From Bacteroidota bacterium (lineage in GTDB: Bacteria > Bacteroidota > Bacteroidia > Chitinophagales > Chitinophagaceae), in NCBI GenBank assembly GCA_028876495.1, contig JAGWRO010000038.1, positions 266,733 through 330,732 of the forward strand: 64,000 bases of DNA, in the 5' to 3' direction. Numbering within the stretch: the first letter of the stretch is position 1; the number at the start of each line of letters is the position of its first letter. Positions 1-8,381 of the stretch are shown here, piece after piece. Under the pieces are notes generated by a model that saw nothing but the letters and a program-made list of their open reading frames with translations, did not search any database and was not told the DNA's origin. The position numbers were made by a program, and so were the translations under genes.

Positions 1-1141
1 CATATTTTGTATTATTGGCGTACTGGCAACAGTTAACAGCCTGCAGACAAATATTCAAAATCAAATCGAAAGCCTTGGCTCCAACACGATTTATATTGAT
101 AAATGGCAGTATTTCCACAATGGACCTGATTATCCCTGGTGGAAATTTATAAATCGTCCGGAACCTGCTTTTGATGAAGTAAAGCTTATTAAAGAAAGAA
201 GTTCTCTTGCAAAAAATGTTGCATTTTTAATAAACCAACCTATAAATATTGAATATAAAAGTTATGCGCTTGAAGGTGTTCAAATGTATGGAATTAGTGA
301 AGAGGAAAATGATATCCAACCTGTAACAATTGAGTATGGACGATTTATTTCCGGTGCTGAATTTGCATCCGGTAGCGCAGTTGTGATTATGGGATACTCA
401 AATGCTGAAAATTTATTTGGGAATCCTGCGCTTGCAGTAGGGAAAGAAGTAAATGTAAAAAAACATAAAGCAATTATTATTGGTGTAATTGAAAAGACAG
501 GAAAATCAATGATAGGTATGGATTATGACCAAAGCATTCTTGTGCCCTATCGTTTTGCAAGAAATCTGATCAATGAAAAATACAGTTCTCCCAAAATTAT
601 TGTAACCGGCAAAAACAATATTAGTTCCCAGGAACTGGCAGATGATCTTGAAGGAGTAATGAGGTCAATTAGAAAATTAAGCCCGAAACAGGAAGATAAT
701 TTTGCAGTTAACCAGATTTCAGGAGCTACCGAACGTGTAAGTTCCTTATTCGCCAACATCAATATTGGCGGCTGGGCTATTGGTATTTTAAGCCTGGTTG
801 TAGGAGCTTTTGGAATTGCCAACATTATGTTTGTAACTGTAAAAGAACGCACACCTATTATCGGCTTAAAAAAAGCGATCGGCGCAAAGAAGAGAAGTAT
901 TCTTTCAGAGTTTCTTTTAGAATCAGCTATTATATGCATTTTAGGAGGAATCATAGGTTTAATCCTTGTTTATTTACTCACGCTTATTTTCACCAACCTA
1001 TTTAATTTTCCTGTTTTTATATCCGGGGGAATTCTTTTTCTTGCCATTTCCATTTGCATTGTTATCGGCATCCTCGCGGGAATTATTCCTGCATTAAGTG
1101 CTTCGCGCCTTGATCCGGTAGTTGCCATCAGGTCGAAGTAG
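1..1141 (+). CDS. ABC transporter permease, MacB/FtsX type (5' end outside window)
   Basis: The reading frame is open from base 2, so the start lies upstream; 379 residues are visible. The first part is an extracytoplasmic MacB_PCD-like domain. The C-terminal third is an FtsX domain with three hydrophobic segments, including the stretch GAFGIANIMFVTVKERT followed by the cytoplasmic GLKKAIGAKKR loop that contacts the ATPase in this family. MacB-type permeases work with a separate ATP-binding subunit in macrolide, peptide or lipoprotein export; that subunit should lie to the left of the window. Substrate unknown. Confidence 0.9.
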   Translation, partial: IFCIIGVLATVNSLQTNIQNQIESLGSNTIYIDKWQYFHNGPDYPWWKFINRPEPAFDEVKLIKERSSLAKNVAFLINQPINIEYKSYALEGVQMYGISEEENDIQPVTIEYGRFISGAEFASGSAVVIMGYSNAENLFGNPALAVGKEVNVKKHKAIIIGVIEKTGKSMIGMDYDQSILVPYRFARNLINEKYSSPKIIVTGKNNISSQELADDLEGVMRSIRKLSPKQEDNFAVNQISGATERVSSLFANINIGGWAIGILSLVVGAFGIANIMFVTVKERTPIIGLKKAIGAKKRSILSEFLLESAIICILGGIIGLILVYLLTLIFTNLFNFPVFISGGILFLAISICIVIGILAGIIPALSASRLDPVVAIRSK

Positions 1142-1249
1142 CAAAACATAAAAACAACTTATTTCCTTATTTACTGTGTTACTTACCTTAAAACAATTTT
1201 TTTGTATAAATAACATTGAAACCTTGTGGTTGATTTATAAATTTTCATC

Positions 1250-1257
1250 TACATTTG
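1250..1257 (+). promoter_or_regulatory. -7 promoter element (TACATTTG) for the dihydroorotase-like gene
   Basis: TACATTTG matches the Bacteroidota -7 consensus TAnnTTTG and lies 27 bases before the ATG at 1285. TTG triplets lie upstream but none sits at the ideal -33 distance, so only the -7 box is convincing. Confidence 0.45.
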
Positions 1258-1284
1258 TCGCAACAAAATTTTACGATAAACCTA

Positions 1285-2541
1285 ATGAAGGTTTTAATTA
1301 AAAACGCAACCATACTTTCTCCATCTTCCCCTTTCCACGGAAAAATCAAAAATATTTTTATTGAAAATGGCTTCATTTCTAAAGTCTGTGATGATGAAGA
1401 TGAAGCTGATGAAACGATAAACATAAAAGAGCTCCATGTTTCGGTTGGATGGATGGATTGTTTCGCCAACTTTTGTGATCCTGGCCAGGAATATAAAGAA
1501 ACCCTGGAAAGTGGTGCCAGTGCTGCTGCAGCCGGGGGCTTTACCGAAGTAATGTTGATCCCCAATACCCAACCTGCAGTTTCTAATAAAAGCCAGGTAG
1601 AATACCTGTTACAAAAAGGCAGACATTTACCGGTTACTATTCACCCGATTGCCGCAATTACCAAAAATGCAGAAGGCAAAGAATTAAGCGAAATGTTCGA
1701 TATGTTTAATTATGGCGCCATTGCGTTTTCTGATGGCACTGCTCCTGTTCAGTCTTCAGGTATTTTGCAAAAAGCTTTGGAGTACATTCTTGCAATAGAT
1801 GGAACCATCATTCAATTACCGGATGATAAAACTATCGGCACCTATGGACTGATGAATGAAGGTGAAATGTCAACTAAATTAGGCTTACAGGGAAAGCCGG
1901 CATTATCCGAAGAACTAATGATAGCAAGGGATATAGAGTTGGTAAGATATACAAATTCTAAAATTCATTTCACCGGCATTTCTACCGAAAAATCTTTGCA
2001 ATTGATAGCTGAGGCTAAAAAAGAAAAGTTGAAAGTAACCTGTTCGGTAACGCCTTACCATTTGTTTTTTTGTGATGAAGATATCAGGGATTATGAGACT
2101 AATTTAAAAGTCAATCCTCCTTTGCGTACCAAAAAAGACCGCGATGCTTTGCGCGAAGGAATTAAAAAAGGAACGATCGATTTTATTGCATCTCATCACC
2201 AGCCTCAGGATTGGGACCATAAAGTTTGCGAATTTCAATATGCAAAAAATGGAATGGAGACTTTAGAAAGTGTATACGGCGCATCTTCAATTTGTGGTGT
2301 TTCCACTGAGACTTTTGTAAAAATGCAATCCGAAAATATACGTAAAATTTTTAACCGGCCTTCGCCATCTATTGAAGCGGGCCAAAAAGCCAATCTTACT
2401 TTATTTGTTCCCAATGAAGAATATTTTTTTGAAGAAAAAGACATTTTGTCTAAAAGCAAAAACAATGCTTTTATCAACCATCAACTAAGAGGAAAAGTAA
2501 TTGGGATATTCAACAAAGACAGGCTACATTTGAATAAATAA
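1285..2541 (+). CDS. Dihydroorotase-like protein lacking catalytic metal ligands
   Basis: This 418-residue amidohydrolase-fold protein is full length for class I dihydroorotase. The ATG at 1285 is preferred to an upstream TTG at 1255 because the family N-terminus (MKVLIKNATI) begins there. The catalytic family has D-x-H-x-H-x-R near residue 60; here it is DCFANFCDPG (58-67), with both His gone. The later TDHAPH motif reads SHHQPQ (303-308), and the HVST-region His is Gly (HFTGIST). The fold-typical VNPPLR (276-281) and NEGE motifs remain. It is therefore probably not an active dihydroorotase. Non-catalytic homologues (PyrC') are known to support aspartate transcarbamoylase assembly, which is a possible role. 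It is followed after 8 bp by a DUF4199 gene. Confidence 0.85.
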   Translation: MKVLIKNATILSPSSPFHGKIKNIFIENGFISKVCDDEDEADETINIKELHVSVGWMDCFANFCDPGQEYKETLESGASAAAAGGFTEVMLIPNTQPAVSNKSQVEYLLQKGRHLPVTIHPIAAITKNAEGKELSEMFDMFNYGAIAFSDGTAPVQSSGILQKALEYILAIDGTIIQLPDDKTIGTYGLMNEGEMSTKLGLQGKPALSEELMIARDIELVRYTNSKIHFTGISTEKSLQLIAEAKKEKLKVTCSVTPYHLFFCDEDIRDYETNLKVNPPLRTKKDRDALREGIKKGTIDFIASHHQPQDWDHKVCEFQYAKNGMETLESVYGASSICGVSTETFVKMQSENIRKIFNRPSPSIEAGQKANLTLFVPNEEYFFEEKDILSKSKNNAFINHQLRGKVIGIFNKDRLHLNK

Positions 2542-2549
2542 ATTTTACC

Positions 2550-3062
2550 ATGGAACAAACTGTAACACCTTCCACTACCAAAGGAATTATCATTTCTTTA
2601 GTACTTATTGTAATTGCATTAGCCACTTATTTTCTAAACATGAATTCAAGCAGTTGGCTGCAATATGTGAGCTATGCCATTTTTATTGTCGGAATTATTT
2701 GGTCAGTCAATCTTTACGGGAAACAAATCGACCACAATTCTACTTTCGGCAATTATTTTGCTCACGGCTTTAAAATAGCTGCGATCGTAACTGCCATCAT
2801 GATTGTTTATATCGTGATTTTCGTTTACCTTTTTCCTGACATCAGGGATAAGGCAATGGACGCCGCGCGTAAAAGCATGGAGTCAAAAGGCCAAATGTCC
2901 CAGGAACAGATCAAACAGGCTCTTGGCTTTACTCAAAAATTCTTCATGGTATTTCTTATTGCCGGAACTTTGCTCGGATATCTTATTTTTGGCGCACTTG
3001 CTTCATTAATAGGCGCAGGTATCACTAAAAAAAATCCGAGGCCAATTGAGATTGACCGCTAA
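2550..3062 (+). CDS. DUF4199 family membrane protein
   Basis: 170 residues with four predicted transmembrane segments (about 11-30, 36-52, 73-95 and 130-152) and a charged cytoplasmic stretch (DIRDKAMDAARKSMESKGQMS) between the third and fourth. Pattern and length fit the DUF4199 family found throughout Bacteroidota. It sits 8 bp after the dihydroorotase-like gene and 12 bp before a family 2 glycosyltransferase, so the three are probably co-transcribed. The function of DUF4199 is unknown. Confidence 0.85.
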   Translation: MEQTVTPSTTKGIIISLVLIVIALATYFLNMNSSSWLQYVSYAIFIVGIIWSVNLYGKQIDHNSTFGNYFAHGFKIAAIVTAIMIVYIVIFVYLFPDIRDKAMDAARKSMESKGQMSQEQIKQALGFTQKFFMVFLIAGTLLGYLIFGALASLIGAGITKKNPRPIEIDR

Positions 3063-3074
3063 ATTTGTTTCTAC

Positions 3075-4013
3075 ATGGATATCTCTGTAATAGTTCCGCT
3101 TTACAATGAAGAAGAATCTTTGCCCGAATTGGAAGCCTGGATAAGGCGTGTAATGAACGAAAATAATTACAGCTATGAGGTTATCATGGTTGATGATGGA
3201 AGTTCTGATAATTCCTGGCCGGTTGTACAAGATTTGCATGCATTGAATCCATTAATTAAAGGAATTAAATTTCAACGCAATTATGGAAAAAGCGCCGCCC
3301 TTAATGAAGGTTTTAAAATGGCAAAAGGCGATGTGGTAATAACAATGGATGCTGATTTGCAGGATAGCCCTGATGAAATACCAGAACTGCGAAGGATGGT
3401 ACTTGAAGGGGATTATGATATCGTGAGCGGCTGGAAGAAAAAAAGATACGACAACACACTTTCAAAAAATATTCCTTCTAAAATATATAATGCTGCAACA
3501 AGAAAGGCGAGTGGAATTTATCTCCATGATTTTAATTGCGGATTGAAGGCGTATAAAAATAAAGTAGTAAAAGGTATAGAAGTTTATGGGGAAATGCACC
3601 GCTATATTCCTTTGATTGCGAAATGGTCAGGGTTCAAAAAATTTGGTGAAAAAGTGGTAGAACATCGTCCCCGGAAATATGGAGTTACCAAGTTTGGATG
3701 GAATCGTTTTATCAATGGCTTGCTTGATTTAGCCTCCATTATGTTTGTTGGAAAATTCAGGAAAAACCCTATGCACTTTTTTGGATTATGGGGTACTTTA
3801 TCCTTTTTATTCGGCTTTATTGTTTTCCTTTACCTGGCAATAAGCAAATTCTTTTTTGATGAAACCGGGATGACGCAAAGACCTTTATTTTTCATAGCAT
3901 TGGTTGCGATGGTAATCGGTTCTCAACTTTTTTTAGCGGGATTTTTAGGGGAGCTCATTTCAAGAAACGGCCCTGAAAGAAATCATTATTTGATTGAAGA
4001 TAAGATTAATTAG
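3075..4013 (+). CDS. Family 2 glycosyltransferase, DPM1/ArnC type
   Basis: The 312 residues start with the GT-A nucleotide-binding strand MDISVIVPLYNEEESL, carry the acidic DADLQD motif (about 95-100) that binds metal and sugar nucleotide, and end with two transmembrane helices (about 235-258 and 275-298). This architecture is that of polyprenyl-phosphate glycosyltransferases, which charge a lipid carrier with one sugar at the inner membrane. Donor and acceptor cannot be read from sequence. The stop codon lies inside the first unit of an 8-bp tandem repeat. Confidence 0.9.
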   Translation: MDISVIVPLYNEEESLPELEAWIRRVMNENNYSYEVIMVDDGSSDNSWPVVQDLHALNPLIKGIKFQRNYGKSAALNEGFKMAKGDVVITMDADLQDSPDEIPELRRMVLEGDYDIVSGWKKKRYDNTLSKNIPSKIYNAATRKASGIYLHDFNCGLKAYKNKVVKGIEVYGEMHRYIPLIAKWSGFKKFGEKVVEHRPRKYGVTKFGWNRFINGLLDLASIMFVGKFRKNPMHFFGLWGTLSFLFGFIVFLYLAISKFFFDETGMTQRPLFFIALVAMVIGSQLFLAGFLGELISRNGPERNHYLIEDKIN

Positions 4014-4035
4014 CAGATCAGCTAATTAGCCAATC
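4012..4035. repeat. 8-bp tandem repeat array (3 units) at the 3' end of the GT2 gene
   Basis: Three consecutive octamers (AGCAGATC, AGCTAATT, AGCCAATC) with a fourth, more degenerate unit to 4043. The same octamer family recurs at 38232-38263, 61133-61164, 61201-61232 and 63864-63871. The TAG stop of the glycosyltransferase overlaps the first unit. Confidence 0.7.
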
Positions 4036-4073
4036 CGACAAATATATTCCTAAAAAAAGTTGAATATCTTTCC

Positions 4074-4090
4074 ATAGTAAACCAACAAAT
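4074..4090 (+). repeat. ATAGTAAACCAACAAAT intergenic motif
   Basis: A 17-base sequence whose exact reverse complement occurs at 15980-15996. Shorter relatives (AGTAAACAAATAA) occur after other genes at 9988, 26903 and 46287. No function is assigned. Confidence 0.35.
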
Positions 4091-4110
4091 AAGACCAAAA
4101 TTTATTTCAC

Positions 4111-5265
4111 TTGCCTTCCAAAAAAATTATTATTATCGGTTCAGCCTATCCTTTACGGGGCGGCGGTATTGCTACATTTAATGAGCGGCTGGCAAAAGAA
4201 TTTATTGATGAAGGATTTGATACAACCATTTACACATTTTCGTATCAATATCCTTCTTTTTTGTTTCCGGGAAGCACCCAATATTCTTCGGAACCGGCGC
4301 CGGAAGGGATTCCTATCAAAATAAAAATAAATTCTATAAATCCTCTTAACTGGATTTCTGTTGGAAATGAAATAAAAAAAATAAAACCAGACATTGTTAT
4401 TGTAAGATATTGGTTGCCTTTTATGGGCCCTTGCCTTGGCACTATTTTAAGGAGAATAAAAACCAATCATTATACAAAAGTGATTTGCATTGCAGATAAT
4501 ATTTTACCCCATGAGAAAAGGCCGGGAGACAAAGCATTCACCAAATATTTTGTAAAACCCATTGATGGCTTTATCACTATGAGTGAGAAAGTTTTTGCTG
4601 ACCTGAAATTATTTGCTGCTAACAAACCTGCGAAGTTGGTACCTCATCCTTTGTATGATAATTTTGGATCAATCATAAGCAAAGAAGAAGCGAGAAGAAA
4701 ACTGGAAATTAATGTAGAAGATAAAGTGATCTTATTTTTTGGATTTATCAGGAAATATAAAGGATTGGATATTTTATTGAATGCCTTTAAACTTATGAAT
4801 TCAGAATTTAAAATTCAGAATTTAAAACTTTTAATTGCAGGAGAATTTTATGATGATGAAAAAAACTATACATCTCTTTTAAATGATGTCGAAATAAAAG
4901 ACAATTTGATTTTACATACTCACTTCATTTCTGACAGCGAAGTAAAATATTATTTATGCGCGGCTGATTGTGTAATACAGCCCTATCGCAGCGCTACGCA
5001 AAGTGGTGTAACTCCCCTCGCTTACCATTTTGAAATTCCAATGATCGTTACCAATGTTGGCGGCTTGCCTTCTATGGTTCCCGATAAAAAGGTGGGCTTG
5101 GTAGCCGAGGCAACCGCGGAAAGTATTGCTCAAAAAATAAACGAATATTTTGAATTGGGCGAAAATTATTTTTTACCAAATCTTCGGGAAGAAAAGAAAA
5201 AATACAGTTGGAAGAATATGGTGGAAGCGATTTTAAATATGGAAATCAACACCTACGTAAAATAG
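4111..5265 (+). CDS. Family 4 glycosyltransferase (TTG start)
   Basis: 384 residues of GT-B fold. The N-terminus IIIIGSAYPLRGGGIATFNERLAKEF has the glycine-rich loop typical of GT4. The C-terminal half has the ILFFGFIRKYKGLDILLNAF strand-helix and an acidic donor-binding region near QPYRSATQSGVTPLAYHFEIP. The frame opens after a TAA at 4090 and its only sensible start is TTG at 4111. It opens a block of nucleotide-heptose genes, so it may transfer heptose or another surface-glycan sugar; that is inference. Confidence 0.85.
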   Translation: MPSKKIIIIGSAYPLRGGGIATFNERLAKEFIDEGFDTTIYTFSYQYPSFLFPGSTQYSSEPAPEGIPIKIKINSINPLNWISVGNEIKKIKPDIVIVRYWLPFMGPCLGTILRRIKTNHYTKVICIADNILPHEKRPGDKAFTKYFVKPIDGFITMSEKVFADLKLFAANKPAKLVPHPLYDNFGSIISKEEARRKLEINVEDKVILFFGFIRKYKGLDILLNAFKLMNSEFKIQNLKLLIAGEFYDDEKNYTSLLNDVEIKDNLILHTHFISDSEVKYYLCAADCVIQPYRSATQSGVTPLAYHFEIPMIVTNVGGLPSMVPDKKVGLVAEATAESIAQKINEYFELGENYFLPNLREEKKKYSWKNMVEAILNMEINTYVK

Positions 5266-5268
5266 AAT

Positions 5269-5282
5269 AAGTTACGTAACTT
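5269..5282. promoter_or_regulatory. Palindromic operator of the toxin-antitoxin pair
   Basis: AAGTTACGTAACTT is a perfect 14-bp palindrome just upstream of the antitoxin ATG (5298). A further half site (AAGTTA) lies at 5293-5298. The sequence TAACTTTA overlapping its right arm resembles the -7 promoter box. Ribbon-helix-helix antitoxins typically bind such palindromes to repress their own operon, so this is a strong operator candidate. Confidence 0.6.
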
Positions 5283-5297
5283 TATACAAAATAAGTT

Positions 5298-5561
5298 ATG
5301 AAAACCAAATTAACTTTAAACATTGACGATAAAATAGTAGCTCGCGCAAAGCGGGTAAGTGCAAATCGAAAAACCAGCCTTTCTTCCATGGTAGAAGAAT
5401 ATTTGGATAGAATTTCAAAAAGCAATTCAAATAAAAAGACTAAAAAATCTGAACCTTCGCTTCTTGAACGAATAAGAAAATATACTTACCCTGTTGAAAT
5501 ATCAGATGAACAAATTGAAAAATTGAAAGAAAAACATCTGAATGAGAAATATGGCCTATAG
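5298..5561 (+). CDS. Antitoxin, DUF6364 / ribbon-helix-helix type
   Basis: 87 residues. The N-terminal half (KTKLTLNIDDKIVARAKRVS, then a Ser-rich turn and SSMVEEYLDRI) has the beta-strand plus two-helix pattern of ribbon-helix-helix antitoxins annotated as DUF6364. The C-terminal half is charged and would wrap the toxin. Its 3' end overlaps the PIN gene, the usual arrangement for a VapBC-like pair. The palindrome at 5269-5282 is its likely binding site. Confidence 0.8.
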   Translation: MKTKLTLNIDDKIVARAKRVSANRKTSLSSMVEEYLDRISKSNSNKKTKKSEPSLLERIRKYTYPVEISDEQIEKLKEKHLNEKYGL

Positions 5562-5982
5562 AATTTTTCTGGATACTAACATCATTATCGATCTGCTGAT
5601 GGAAAGGATGAATGAATTAGACTCCATCAATGAAATATTTATCCTGGCAGGAAAAGAAAAAATTGATTTATATGTTTCTGAAAGTGTTATAGCCACTACA
5701 TTTTATATTCTTCGAAAAGAAAAAAGAATTGACCCTTTATCTGCTTTCAGGGAAATGTGTAAAACCGTTCATGCTATTCCTTTTTCAAAAGATATCTTAT
5801 ACTACCCTATTGAAAAATTTAAGGATATTGAAGACGGACTTCTCTACTTTTTAGCAGTAAAAAATAAAATGGATTATTTTATCACGCGAAATGTGAAAGA
5901 TTTTTCTTTTCTTTTTCCATCATTGCCTGTTATAAGTCCCACTAATTTTTTAAAAGAAATTTACCTGAATGATATACCGTAG
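5542..5982 (+). CDS. PIN-domain ribonuclease toxin (VapC-like)
   Basis: 146 residues of PIN fold: IFLDTNIIIDLL near the N-terminus supplies the first metal-binding Asp, KDIEDGLLYFLAV (about 94-106) the central acidic residues, and FITRNVKDF the C-terminal Asp. PIN toxins cleave tRNA or rRNA until neutralised by the partner. The start is ATG 5542 or ATG 5551; both lie within the antitoxin reading frame, so translation is probably coupled. The 3' end overlaps the following kinase gene by 14 bases, tying the pair tightly into the heptose block. Confidence 0.85.
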   Translation: MRNMAYRIFLDTNIIIDLLMERMNELDSINEIFILAGKEKIDLYVSESVIATTFYILRKEKRIDPLSAFREMCKTVHAIPFSKDILYYPIEKFKDIEDGLLYFLAVKNKMDYFITRNVKDFSFLFPSLPVISPTNFLKEIYLNDIP

Positions 5983-6991
5983 TAAAGCTCCATTACGTAT
6001 TGGCCTTGCTGGCGGAGGAACTGATGTAAGCCCTTACAGCGATCAGTTTGGTGGCGCTATTTTAAATGCTACTGTCTCTCTTTTTGCCTATGCCAATATT
6101 GAACCTCTGGAAGAAAATAAAATAATTGTTGAGGCATTGGATAGAAAAGAACAACAGGAATTTGAATGGTCGCCACAACTTCCCATTGATGGCAAACTTG
6201 ATCTTCTAAAAGGCGTTTATAACCGTATTTATAAAGATTATCAATTACCTGTTTCCGGTTTCAGGCTGTCTACTTTTGTAGATGCGCCTGCAGGTTCAGG
6301 CCTTGGTACTTCTTCAACTTTGGTAGTGGCCATAATCGGCGCTTTTGTTGAATGGCTTAAACTTCCATTGGGCGATTATGATATTGCCCATTACGCTTAC
6401 CAGATTGAAAGAAATGATCTAAAACTCACGGGCGGAAAGCAGGATCAATATGCAGCTATGTTTGGCGGTGTAAATTTCATGGAATTTTACGAAGAGGATA
6501 AAGTGATCGTAAATCCTTTACGAATCAAATCGCAATATCTGCATGAACTTGAAAACAATCTTGTTTTATATTTTACCGCAACCAGCCGCGAAAGTGCTTC
6601 TATCATTGACGAACAGGTAAAAAATGTGAACAATAAAAATGAAAAAAGCATTGAAGCAATGCACCAGTTGAAAGAGCAGGCGCGAATGATGAAGGAAGCT
6701 TTATTGAAAGGAAAATTAGATGAATTTGGTGCGATATTAGATTTTGGATTTCAGCAAAAACGCAGGATGGCCGACAATATCAGTAACAGCAGAATTGAAG
6801 AGATTTATGAAGCCACTAAAAAAGCCGGGGCTACCGGAGGAAAAATAAGCGGCGCGGGCGGCGGTGGTTTTATGATATTTTACTGCCCGGGAAATACTCA
6901 TCATGCCGTTATCGAAGAATTAAAAAGGTTTGGTGGCGAAGTGAAAAATTACACCTTTACCAAACATGGCCTTTCAACCTGGAGTGTCTGA
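5969..6991 (+). CDS. hddA: D-glycero-D-manno-heptose 7-phosphate kinase (GHMP kinase)
   Basis: 340 residues of GHMP kinase. It begins with the HddA-like signature SKAPLRIGLAGGGTDVSPYS, has the ATP loop PAGSGLGTSST (about 107-117) and the C-terminal GGKISGAGGGGF motif. HddA phosphorylates heptose 7-phosphate at C1 to give the 1,7-bisphosphate. The next three genes encode the other three steps to GDP-heptose, which supports this assignment over other sugar kinases of the family. The start overlaps the toxin gene. Confidence 0.85.
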   Translation: MIYRSKAPLRIGLAGGGTDVSPYSDQFGGAILNATVSLFAYANIEPLEENKIIVEALDRKEQQEFEWSPQLPIDGKLDLLKGVYNRIYKDYQLPVSGFRLSTFVDAPAGSGLGTSSTLVVAIIGAFVEWLKLPLGDYDIAHYAYQIERNDLKLTGGKQDQYAAMFGGVNFMEFYEEDKVIVNPLRIKSQYLHELENNLVLYFTATSRESASIIDEQVKNVNNKNEKSIEAMHQLKEQARMMKEALLKGKLDEFGAILDFGFQQKRRMADNISNSRIEEIYEATKKAGATGGKISGAGGGGFMIFYCPGNTHHAVIEELKRFGGEVKNYTFTKHGLSTWSV

Positions 6992-7015
6992 TTTAATTAA
7001 AACAATAAATGATTT

Positions 7016-7023
7016 TACCTTTG
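7016..7023 (+). promoter_or_regulatory. -7 promoter element (TACCTTTG) upstream of gmhA
   Basis: TACCTTTG fits TAnnTTTG and lies 17 bases before the gmhA ATG. The -33 region is poor. It would allow gmhA-hddC-gmhB to be transcribed apart from the toxin-antitoxin / kinase genes. Confidence 0.4.
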
Positions 7024-7040
7024 GGTCTTAAAAATAGTTA

Positions 7041-7625
7041 ATGGAAAAAATAAAGAAGATAATTCAGGCTTCGATTGAAGTCAAACAAAATATTCTTACT
7101 GATGACAGGTTATTGCTTGGGGTAAATGATGCAGTAAACATAATCGTAAATGCATTTGAAAAAGGAAATAAAGTTTTGTTTTGCGGAAACGGAGGAAGCG
7201 CTTCTGACGCGCAGCACCTCGCAGCCGAATTCAGCGGAAGGTTTTATACGGACAGAGACGCTTTGCCGGCAGAGGCTTTGCACTGCAATACCTCGTATAT
7301 CACTGCTGTAGCAAACGATTACAGCTATGACGTCATTTATTCAAGATTGATTAAAGGAATCGGGAACAAGGGAGATGTGCTTGTAGGATTAAGCACCTCT
7401 GGCAACAGTAAAAATATTGTAAAAGCCTTTGAAGAGGCAAAGGAAAAAGAAATGATTACCATAGCTTTTACAGGATCTACCGGTGGAAAATTGAAAAAAC
7501 TTTCCGATATACTCATCAATGTTCCTTCTGATGACACACCACGAATACAGGAAAGTCATATCACGCTCGGGCATATCATTTGCCAGTTTGTAGAAGAAAT
7601 TTATTTTCAGGATACCAATGATTAA
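7041..7625 (+). CDS. gmhA: Sedoheptulose 7-phosphate isomerase
   Basis: 194 residues of SIS fold. FCGNGGSASDAQHLAAEFSG (about 48-67) is the GmhA signature that binds the sugar phosphate, GLSTSGNSKN is the second phosphate loop, and ESHITLGHIICQFVE carries the catalytic Glu/His helix. It converts sedoheptulose 7-phosphate to D-glycero-D-manno-heptose 7-phosphate, the first step of nucleotide-heptose synthesis. It overlaps the next gene by 8 bases. Confidence 0.92.
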   Translation: MEKIKKIIQASIEVKQNILTDDRLLLGVNDAVNIIVNAFEKGNKVLFCGNGGSASDAQHLAAEFSGRFYTDRDALPAEALHCNTSYITAVANDYSYDVIYSRLIKGIGNKGDVLVGLSTSGNSKNIVKAFEEAKEKEMITIAFTGSTGGKLKKLSDILINVPSDDTPRIQESHITLGHIICQFVEEIYFQDTND

Positions 7626-8328
7626 AGAAGCCATCATTCTTGCAGGAGGACTGGGAACCAGGTTACGATCTGTGGTTTCTGATGTTCCCAAATGCATGGC
7701 ACCGGTTGTCGGAAAACCTTTCCTGCATTACCTTATAGAGTTTTTACAAAAAAACGGAATTGAAAATTTTATTTTCAGCGTTGGCTATCTACATGAAGTA
7801 ATAGAAGAATACCTGGATAAAAATTATCAGCAGTTACCTTATAAAATAACCTTAGAAACAGAACCGATGGGAACTGGTGGCGCTATAAAATTAGCAGTCA
7901 AAAAAACTTCTCAAAAAAATGTATTGGTATGTAATGGAGATACCTTTTACAAAATAGATGTTGATTTACTGGATAAATTTCATCAGCGAAATACTGCTGC
8001 CTGTTCGTTATGTTTAAAACCAATGTATAATTTTGATCGCTATGGCGCTGTTGAATTAAACGAAGACCTTTCAATAAAAAGTTTTAAAGAAAAGAAATTT
8101 TATTCTTCCGGTTTGATTAATGGTGGAATGTATGCATTGAATATTCCTGAATTCTCAAAAGAAAATTTGCCTGAAAAATTTTCTTTTGAAAAAGATTATC
8201 TTGAAAAAAAAGTGCTAAATGCCGAAGGAAAGCCACAACTATATGGAATGATCCAGGATAAATATTTTATTGATATCGGGATACCTGAAGACTACGAAAG
8301 AGCACAGAAAGAATTGCTTCATTACTGA
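7618..8328 (+). CDS. hddC: Heptose 1-phosphate guanylyltransferase (HddC type)
   Basis: 236 residues of nucleotidyltransferase. It starts with the signature AIILAGGLGTRLRSV followed by PKCMAPVVGKPFL, has the metal-binding NGDTF (about 101-105) and the EPMGTGGAI loop. With hddA, gmhA and gmhB alongside, the most economical reading is formation of GDP-D-glycero-alpha-D-manno-heptose; the choice of GTP over other nucleotides is inferred from context. It starts inside the gmhA stop region, indicating coupled translation. Confidence 0.8.
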   Translation: MIKEAIILAGGLGTRLRSVVSDVPKCMAPVVGKPFLHYLIEFLQKNGIENFIFSVGYLHEVIEEYLDKNYQQLPYKITLETEPMGTGGAIKLAVKKTSQKNVLVCNGDTFYKIDVDLLDKFHQRNTAACSLCLKPMYNFDRYGAVELNEDLSIKSFKEKKFYSSGLINGGMYALNIPEFSKENLPEKFSFEKDYLEKKVLNAEGKPQLYGMIQDKYFIDIGIPEDYERAQKELLHY

Positions 8329-8381
8329 ATTTGTTTTTAGCTTAATTTGTTTGTTCACCTCCAAAAAACTCTTATTCATTC

